From VAYN01 sp963702075 (lineage in GTDB: Bacteria; Actinomycetota; Thermoleophilia; Solirubrobacterales; 70-9): a stretch of DNA of 64,000 nucleotides. The stretch spans positions 434,001 to 498,000 of the forward strand of contig OY969703.1 of assembly GCA_963702075.1 (NCBI GenBank), written 5' to 3'. Below are positions 58,588 through 64,000 of the stretch, piece by piece (within the stretch, counting starts at the first letter, position 1; each line of letters begins with the position of its first letter). Both the position numbers and the translations under genes were made by a program. Under the pieces are notes generated by a model that worked only from the letters and a program-made list of their open reading frames with translations, was not told where the DNA came from and searched no databases.

Positions 58588-59181
58588 TCAGATAGCGGCG
58601 CTTGCGACGACCGCCTCCTCGAGGCGGTCGTCGCCCCAGAAGACCTCCTCGCCGACGACCACAGCCGGGACGCCTTCTACGCCGAGGTTGCCAGCCCGTT
58701 CGGTCGCCTCCCGCAGGCCCCCTTTCACCGCTGCGGTTTCGACCGCTTTCAGCAGCGCTCTGGGGTGCAGCTCGCAGGCGGCACCGGCGATTGCGACGTT
58801 GTCGACGTCGCTGAGGTCGCGGCCGGCGGCGAAGGCTTGGCGGAAGGCGGCGAGGGAGAAGGAGACGGCGCGGCCGGTCTGCTTGGCGAAGGTCGCCGCC
58901 CGCATCGCGACGAGGCCGTTGTTGGGCCAGGGCTTCGGCCAGGTGATCGGCGGCAGCCCGTACTCGGCGGCCCGGCGCTCGATCTCCGCCATGCCTTCCG
59001 CCCGCGCCGGGGTTTCCGACCACGAGCCGCGGTCGAAGCGGGCGAACAGTCCCCCGAGCAGGATCGGCTGCCACTCCGGCTGCTCCAGTTCGGCTTCGGT
59101 GAAGAGGCCGCTGATCCGCTCGGCGGAGAGGTAGGCGTAGGGGGACCCGAGGTCGTAGTAGAAGGTGGCTCGCGAGTTCAC
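58588..59181 (-). CDS. DsbA-like / 2-hydroxychromene-2-carboxylate isomerase family
   Basis: A 197-residue thioredoxin-fold protein. ATFYYDLGSPYAYLSAERI carries the Ser of GST-kappa/HCCA isomerase-type proteins in place of the CxxC of disulfide oxidases. WPKPWPNNGLVAMRAATFA and GVEGVPAVVVGEEVFWGDDRL (cis-Pro loop) fit that family. It starts two bases after the lpd stop and is in its operon. Glutathione is absent in most actinobacteria, so the real thiol cofactor or substrate is open. Confidence 0.8.
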   Translation of the reverse strand: MNSRATFYYDLGSPYAYLSAERISGLFTEAELEQPEWQPILLGGLFARFDRGSWSETPARAEGMAEIERRAAEYGLPPITWPKPWPNNGLVAMRAATFAKQTGRAVSFSLAAFRQAFAAGRDLSDVDNVAIAGAACELHPRALLKAVETAAVKGGLREATERAGNLGVEGVPAVVVGEEVFWGDDRLEEAVVASAAI

Positions 59182-59183
59182 GC

Positions 59184-60551
59184 CTAAGCGTGGATCGCCC
59201 AGCCGTCGACCGCACGCGCCGCATCCAGCACGGCCTCGGAGGCGGTCGGGTGCGGATGCACGGTGCGGGCGAGCTCCTGGTAGCCGCCCTCGATCTCCAT
59301 CACCGCCACGAGCTCGGCGATCATGTCGCAGGCCCGGTTGCCGACGATGTGGGCGCCGAGGATCTCGCCGTACTTGGCCTCGACCACGAGCTTGACGAGG
59401 CCGTCTTTGTCCTCGTAGACGGTGCCCGCGCCCTCGCCGGCGATTTTCTGCTTGCCGATCTTGACCTCGTGACCCGCCTCCTTGGCCTGCGCCTCGGTGA
59501 GCCCGACGCTGGCGACCTGCGGGTGGCAGAAGGTGGCGCCGACGATGAGAGCCTGGTTGATCGGGGTCGTCTCGACCCCGGCCGCCGCCTCGACCGCGAC
59601 CACGCCCTCCTCGGAGGCCTTGTGGGCGAGCGCCTTCTGGTTGACCAGGTCGCCGATCCCGAAGACCTTCTGGTTGGTGGTGCGCTGGAACTCGTCGACT
59701 TTGACTTTGCCGTTCTCCTCCAGCTCGACCCCCGCCTCCTGCAGCCCCAGCCCCTCGACGTCGGGGGCGCGGCCGCCGGCGATCATCAGGTAGTCGACCT
59801 CGGTGGTCGTATCGCCGTAGGTGAGCTTGACGCTGCTCTCGGCGGCTTCGACGTTCTGGACCGGCGTGCCGGTGGAGATCTCGATTCCCTCGCGCTTGAA
59901 GACCCGTTCGACGACTTTCGCCACGTCCTTGTCCTCGACCGGGAGGATCTGGTCGAGCATCTCGATCAGCAGCACCTCGGTGCCGAAGCGCGCGTAGGCG
60001 GAGGCGAGCTCGGCGCCTGAGGCGCCGGCGCCGACCACAGCGATCCGGTTCGGCCGCTCGTTCAACGACCAGGCGCCCCAGGTTTCCAGCACCCGGCCGC
60101 CAAACTCGACGCCGGGGATCGGCAGCGCCACCGACCCGGTCGCCAGGGTCACCGCTTTCGCCTCGTAGACCTCGTCGCCGACCTTGACGTTGCCGTCGGC
60201 GGTCAGCGAGCCGTCGCCGTGGATGAACTCGATCTTGCCTTTCTTCCAGAGGCCTTCGACGCCGCCGGAGAGCGTCGCCGAGACCTCCTCGCGGCGCTTG
60301 TGCAGCGCCTCCCAGTCGAGCGAGACGTCGTTGCCGACCACCCCGAGGTTCTCGCTGTTGCGGGCCTCGTGGTAGATCTCGGCCGTCCGCAGGACCGTCT
60401 TCGCCGGGATGCAGGCGTAGTTGAGGCAGCGCCCGCCGGCTTTGTCGCGCTCGACGACCGCGGTCTTCTGACCCAGCTGAGCGGCGCGGATCGCGGCCAC
60501 GTAGCCGCCCGGCCCGCCGCCGATAACGATCTGATCGAAGGAGTCCGCCAT
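59184..60551 (-). CDS. lpd: Dihydrolipoyl dehydrogenase
   Basis: A 455-residue flavoprotein disulfide reductase, the E3 of 2-oxoacid dehydrogenase complexes. FAD motif VIGGGPGGYVAAIRAAQLG; redox motif GGRCLNYACIPAKT (Cys pair four residues apart); NAD motif IAVVGAGASGAELASAYARFG; C-terminal HPHPTASEAV with the catalytic His-Glu. TATAGG lies about 12 bases before the ATG, so the leader is very short. The R in GGRCLN replaces the usual T. It can serve pdhAB nearby. Confidence 0.93.
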   Translation of the reverse strand: MADSFDQIVIGGGPGGYVAAIRAAQLGQKTAVVERDKAGGRCLNYACIPAKTVLRTAEIYHEARNSENLGVVGNDVSLDWEALHKRREEVSATLSGGVEGLWKKGKIEFIHGDGSLTADGNVKVGDEVYEAKAVTLATGSVALPIPGVEFGGRVLETWGAWSLNERPNRIAVVGAGASGAELASAYARFGTEVLLIEMLDQILPVEDKDVAKVVERVFKREGIEISTGTPVQNVEAAESSVKLTYGDTTTEVDYLMIAGGRAPDVEGLGLQEAGVELEENGKVKVDEFQRTTNQKVFGIGDLVNQKALAHKASEEGVVAVEAAAGVETTPINQALIVGATFCHPQVASVGLTEAQAKEAGHEVKIGKQKIAGEGAGTVYEDKDGLVKLVVEAKYGEILGAHIVGNRACDMIAELVAVMEIEGGYQELARTVHPHPTASEAVLDAARAVDGWAIHA

Positions 60552-60575
60552 GCGGAGACTGAGCCTATAGAACGG

Positions 60576-61067
60576 CTACTGCCGCGGCGCCCGGCTCGGC
60601 ATCTGGATTCGCGCCATCGCCTTGACCATGAAGTAGAAAAAGGCGCCGGCGACGATCAGCAGGGCGAGGGTGCCGAGGATCTGCACGACGCTGGTGGCGC
60701 CGACCACGAGCCCGAAGAAGGCGCTGAAGATGAGGAAGACGAGGATCAGCTGGAAGCCGAGGACGGCCCAGTAGCGGGCGTGCCACATCCCCCAGGCCAT
60801 CGCCCCCATGATCATCGTCGGCGCCACCACCTGCGCCGGATTGGGTTTCTCGCCGTTGACGTCGCCACCGGCGAAATAGGCGACGACGATCGAGAGCGCG
60901 ACCAGCGCCGCGACGACGGCGCCGACGGTCACCACGGTCGGCCGCTCACCCTCGGCCAGCGGCTCGAGCGCTTCGCGGGCTTCCTGGTTGCGCTGCTCGG
61001 CCCGGGCGTAGCCCCGGGTCATCCGCTCGGAGCCGCGCTGCTTGCGCTTGACCCGCTCGTCAGCCAC
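60576..61067 (-). CDS. Small membrane protein of unknown function
   Basis: About 163 residues. A charged N-terminus (ERVKRKQRGSERMTRGYARAEQRNQEAREALEPL) is followed by about four hydrophobic helices (VTVGAVVAALVALSIVVAYF, MIMGAMAWGMWHARYWAVLG, ILVFLIFSAFFGLVVGATS, ILGTLALLIVAGAFFYFMV). GTG 61067 is preferred to a longer ATG. It lies between thiE and lpd on the same strand, 24 bases from thiE and 24 from lpd. No motif indicates function. Confidence 0.65.
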   Translation of the reverse strand: MADERVKRKQRGSERMTRGYARAEQRNQEAREALEPLAEGERPTVVTVGAVVAALVALSIVVAYFAGGDVNGEKPNPAQVVAPTMIMGAMAWGMWHARYWAVLGFQLILVFLIFSAFFGLVVGATSVVQILGTLALLIVAGAFFYFMVKAMARIQMPSRAPRQ

Positions 61068-61091
61068 CGCACACCTCAGACACCCCACACC

Positions 61092-61778
61092 TCAGCCACC
61101 GGGAGCCACGCCCCTCCGGTCGCCGGCGAAGGCCTGGCGCAGCGCCGTCGCGGCGGCGGCGGGATCGGCCGCGTCGCGGATCGCCCGCACCGCGCAGAGC
61201 CGCTGCGCTCCGGCTTCGACGACCTCGGTGGCGTTGCCGGGGTCGATGCCGCCGATCGCGAAGAACGGGTGCGGGGCCTGCGCGGCGGCGTGGCGGATCA
61301 GGTCGAGCCCGACCCCCGGGCGGCCCTGTTTCGTCGGCGTCTCCCAGATCGGCCCGACGGAGATGTAGTCGACCGGGCGCCCGGCGCTGGCGGCGATCTG
61401 CTCCTCGGAGTGGGAGGAGAGGCCGACGATCGCGTCGGGCCCGAGAAGCTCCCGCGCCTGCTCGGCGCTGACGTCGTCCTGGCCGACGTGGACGCCGTCG
61501 GCGTCGCAGGCGCGCGCCAGCTCCGGGTCGTCGTTGAGGATGAAGAGGGCGCTGTAGGTGTCGGCGACGCGGCGAAAGGTCTGCGCGGCGCGCTCGATCT
61601 CCGACCGTCCCAGCAGCTTCTCGCGCAGCTGGACGATGTCGGCGCCGCCGCCAAGCGCCGCCCGCAGCAGCGCTTCGAGGTCGCCCGGCGGCCGCGCGTC
61701 GCAGACGAAGTAGAGGCGGGCGGTGCGGAGGCGCTCGCGGCGCAGCGGTCCGGCCCCCTCGGGCAGCGACAGGCTCAT
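61092..61778 (-). CDS. thiE: Thiamine-phosphate synthase
   Basis: A 228-residue TIM-barrel enzyme joining hydroxymethylpyrimidine diphosphate and thiazole phosphate carboxylate. Conserved segments: YFVCDARP, GGADIVQLREKLLG, FILNDDPELARACDADGVHVGQDDVS (HVGQ-D), IVGLSSHSEEQI, VDYISVGPIWETPTK and FFAIGGIDPGN. ATG 61778 gives the normal length. It is divergent from thiO, and the intervening 157 bases carry the TPP riboswitch for the thiO side. Confidence 0.94.
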   Translation of the reverse strand: MSLSLPEGAGPLRRERLRTARLYFVCDARPPGDLEALLRAALGGGADIVQLREKLLGRSEIERAAQTFRRVADTYSALFILNDDPELARACDADGVHVGQDDVSAEQARELLGPDAIVGLSSHSEEQIAASAGRPVDYISVGPIWETPTKQGRPGVGLDLIRHAAAQAPHPFFAIGGIDPGNATEVVEAGAQRLCAVRAIRDAADPAAAATALRQAFAGDRRGVAPGG

Positions 61779-61847
61779 CGGTCGATTATGGCTGGGTCTG
61801 GGCGCAGGCCCTCCCGCCGGGCGCGGCAGAGGGGTAGCATCGGAGGC

Positions 61848-61930
61848 GTACGGGAGCCCGCGAGGGCTGAGAGGGCGGCACCGAGGCCGCCGACCGTTGG
61901 ACCTGATCCGGGTAATGCCGGCGGAGGCAA
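61848..61930 (+). promoter_or_regulatory. TPP riboswitch (THI element)
   Basis: The conserved cores are present in order: GGGAGCCC, GGCTGAGAGG, a variable GC hairpin, GACC, then GACCTGATCCGGGTAATGCCGGCG. The 3' end runs into GGAGG, eight bases before the TTG of thiO, so TPP binding probably hides the ribosome binding site. It controls thiO and the coupled thiS-thiG gene. Confidence 0.95.
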
Positions 61931-61935
61931 GAGCT

Positions 61936-63096
61936 TTGAGCGAGCAGCGTGATCTTGATGTCGTGGTCGTCGGCGGTGGAGTCATCGGGCTCAGTTGCGC
62001 CTGGCGCCTGGCCCAGCGCGGGGCGCGGGTGGCGGTGGTCGAGCGCGGTGAGCCGGGCGGCGGCGCGACCCGGGTGGCGGCCGGGATGCTGGCGCCGGTC
62101 GGCGAGCTGACCTTCGGCGAGCCCGAGCTGCTGGAGCTGACGCTGGCGGCAGGGCGCCTGTACCCGGCGTTCGTGGCGGAGCTGGAGGCAGCGAGCGGGA
62201 GGGAGACGGGGTACGAGCAGCTGGGGGCGCTGCACGTCGCCCTCGACCGTGACGAGGCGGCGCAGCTGCGGCGGGTCCACGACCTGCAGCGCTCACTCGA
62301 GCTCGCGGCGGAGTGGCTGCCGCCGCGCAAGTGCCGCGAGCTGGAGCCGGGACTGACGCCGTCGTTCCACGGCGGCGTCCTCGCGTCGGGAGAGGCGGCG
62401 GTCGATCCGCGGGCGCTGGCGCTGGCGCTGCTGGGAGCGCTGGGTGCGGAGGGCGCCGAGGTGCTTACGGGGACGGAGGTGGTCGACGGGATCTTCGAGG
62501 GCGAGCGGCTGGTCGGGGTGCGGACGGCTGACGAGGAGCTGCGCGCCGAGACGGTCGTGCTGGCAAACGGCGCCTGGTCCGGCACCACGGCATGGCTGCC
62601 GGAGCTCGCTCGCCCGCCGGTGCGCCCGGTCAAGGGCCAGGTCCTCGAGCTGCGCCGCCGCGACGGCGCGCCACCGGCGCGTCACATCCTCGCCTCCGAG
62701 CGCGTCTACCTCGTGCCGCGCGAAGACGGCCGCCTGATCGTCGGCGCCACGGTCGAAGAAATGGGTTTCGATACCGCCGTCACCGCCGGCGGGGTCCACG
62801 AGCTGCTGCGCGAGGCATACCGGCTGCTGCCCGACCTCGCCGAGATGGAGCTGGTCGACGCGATCGCCGGCCTTCGCCCCGGCACCCCGAACAACCTCCC
62901 CCTCGTCGGCCCCGGCGCGATCGACGGCCTAGTCCTCGCGACCGGCCACTTCCGCAACGGCATCCTCCTGGCGCCGCTGGCAGCTCAGGTCGTCGCCGAT
63001 CTCCTCTCCGCCGCTCCGAACCCCAAGCGGCGTTCGTCCTTTCTCGGGAATACGCCGATAAAGGACGAACGCCGGATCGAGAAGGTGGCCCGATGA
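61936..63096 (+). CDS. thiO: Glycine oxidase ThiO
   Basis: A 386-residue FAD-dependent D-amino acid oxidase-like enzyme making the glycine imine used for the thiazole. The FAD motif is VVVVGGGVIGLSCAWRLAQRGA; ATRVAAGMLAPVGELTFGEPE, GQVLELRR, ERVYLVPREDGRLIVGATVEEMG and LRPGTPNNLPLVGP with ATGHFRNGILLAP are family hallmarks. The TTG start is chosen because it follows the GGAGG at the end of the riboswitch and directly precedes the FAD strand. The stop overlaps the ATG of the next gene (ATGA). Confidence 0.93.
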   Translation: MSEQRDLDVVVVGGGVIGLSCAWRLAQRGARVAVVERGEPGGGATRVAAGMLAPVGELTFGEPELLELTLAAGRLYPAFVAELEAASGRETGYEQLGALHVALDRDEAAQLRRVHDLQRSLELAAEWLPPRKCRELEPGLTPSFHGGVLASGEAAVDPRALALALLGALGAEGAEVLTGTEVVDGIFEGERLVGVRTADEELRAETVVLANGAWSGTTAWLPELARPPVRPVKGQVLELRRRDGAPPARHILASERVYLVPREDGRLIVGATVEEMGFDTAVTAGGVHELLREAYRLLPDLAEMELVDAIAGLRPGTPNNLPLVGPGAIDGLVLATGHFRNGILLAPLAAQVVADLLSAAPNPKRRSSFLGNTPIKDERRIEKVAR

Positions 63097-64000
63097 GGAT
63101 CGAGTTGAACGGGGCGACGCAGGAGCTGCCGGAGGACGCCACGCTCGACTCTGCGGTTCGTGCAACCGGCGCGGGGGAGGGGGGGCGCGGCGTCGCGGTC
63201 GCCCTCGACGGCGAGGTCGTGCCGCGCGGCGAGTGGGAGAGGACGCCGCTGCGCGAGGGGCAGGAGGTCGAGGTGCTGGCGGCGATCCAGGGCGGCGCCC
63301 CTGAGGCGGACGAGACCTGGGAGCTCGGTGGCCGCCGGTGGTCCTCGCGGCTGATCGCCGGCACCGGCGGCTTCCGCTCACTCGAGCAGATGGAAGCGGC
63401 GCTGGAGGCTGCCGGGACCGAGATCGTCACCGTCGCCCTGCGCCGGATCGACCCGGCGGCCGAGGGATCGGTCCTCGACGTGATCGACCGCCTCGGCCTT
63501 TTCGTCCTCCCCAACACCGCCGGCTGTTACACCGCCCGCGACGCGGTCCGTACCGCCAAGCTCGCCCGCGAGGCCTTCCAGACGGACTGGATAAAGCTCG
63601 AGGTGATCGGCGACGACCGCACCCTCTTCCCCGACGCGGTCGAGCTCCTCGACGCCGCCGAGCAGCTGGTCGCCGACGGCTTCACCGTCCTCCCGTACAC
63701 CAACGACGATCCGATCCTCGCCCGCCGCCTCGAGGAGGCCGGCTGCGCCGCGGTGATGCCGCTCGGCTCGCCGATCGGGTCCGGCGCCGGCATCCGCAAC
63801 CCGTACAACGTCGCGATCATCACCGAGCGGGCCGAGGTCCCGGTCATCCTCGACGCCGGCATCGGCACCGCCTCCGACGCCGCCCAGGCGCTGGAGCTAG
63901 GCTGCGACGCCGTCCTCGCCGCCAGCGCCATCTTCGGTGCAGAGAACCCCGCCGCGATGGCCGCCGCCCTGCGCCAAGCAGTCGAGGCCGGCCACCTCGC
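63093..64000 (+). CDS. thiG: ThiS-ThiG fusion (thiazole synthase), 3' truncated by window end
   Basis: An open frame of 302 codons that runs off the window. Residues 1-69 are a ThiS-like sulfur carrier ending LAAIQGG. Then, without a stop, APEADETWELGGRRWSSRLIAGTGGF begins thiazole synthase ThiG. The ThiG part has TDWIKLEVIGDD (Schiff-base Lys), FTVLPYTNDDP, PLGSPIGSGAGIRNP and ILDAGIGTASDAAQALELG. In free ThiS the C-terminal GG carries the thiocarboxylate, so the fused chain must either be processed or work with a separate ThiS. It is coupled to thiO and under the same riboswitch. Confidence 0.92.
   Translation, partial: MRIELNGATQELPEDATLDSAVRATGAGEGGRGVAVALDGEVVPRGEWERTPLREGQEVEVLAAIQGGAPEADETWELGGRRWSSRLIAGTGGFRSLEQMEAALEAAGTEIVTVALRRIDPAAEGSVLDVIDRLGLFVLPNTAGCYTARDAVRTAKLAREAFQTDWIKLEVIGDDRTLFPDAVELLDAAEQLVADGFTVLPYTNDDPILARRLEEAGCAAVMPLGSPIGSGAGIRNPYNVAIITERAEVPVILDAGIGTASDAAQALELGCDAVLAASAIFGAENPAAMAAALRQAVEAGHL

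Overview
The window is GC-rich chromosomal DNA of an actinobacterium. Abundant GTG starts, several apparently leaderless genes, and many secreted hypothetical proteins (collagen-like, beta-propeller, cysteine-patterned) suggest the class Thermoleophilia (Solirubrobacterales/Conexibacter type). That placement is inference; no rRNA is present. No phage, IS element or CRISPR array was seen.

Layout. 0-6.1 kb: a moeA remnant with a perfect hairpin, a NUDIX hydrolase, an MBL-fold protein with a coupled micro-ORF, a CGNR regulator with repeated operator half-sites, a zinc-hook AAA ATPase of RloC/PrrC type and a GT87-like membrane glycosyltransferase. 6.1-6.8 kb: an internally deleted copy of the acyl-CoA synthetase found intact at 18.9-20.5 kb. 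6.8-18.8 kb: four tandem ArsR-like regulators in an A-B-A-B order, a PucR/CdaR-like regulator, then secreted proteins ending in a translationally coupled propeller protein and giant exported protein. Three promoters in this stretch share a sequence box. 20.5-32 kb: housekeeping and metabolic genes (ogt, a collagen-like protein, an amidohydrolase with a cysteine dioxygenase-like protein, exonuclease III, a HEPN/MNT toxin-antitoxin pair, a YWTD propeller, NAD-dependent formate dehydrogenase with a PadR regulator).

32.0-40.7 kb is a clear integrated island. A 45-bp copy of the 3' part of tRNA-Ala(CGC) lies at 32004-32048 and the intact tRNA gene at 40640-40712. Between them are a complete type I restriction-modification operon (hsdM, a half-size hsdS, hsdR), a coupled DUF45 metallopeptidase and a PLD-fold nuclease, but no integrase.

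40.8-58.6 kb: an acidic protein between two tRNA-Ala genes, lipA, a double winged-helix regulator, and a second surface-protein region. The latter contains four paralogous exported ~228-aa proteins, a 1.6-kb-codon fusion of the two giant proteins from the first region, and two collagen-like proteins. An 18-bp dyad upstream of the winged-helix regulator recurs at the fusion-gene promoter. lipB, pdhB, pdhA and lpd lie around it, giving most of a pyruvate dehydrogenase/lipoylation system without E2.

58.6-64 kb: a DsbA-like isomerase, lpd, a small membrane protein, thiE, a TPP riboswitch, thiO and a ThiS-ThiG fusion that runs off the window end.
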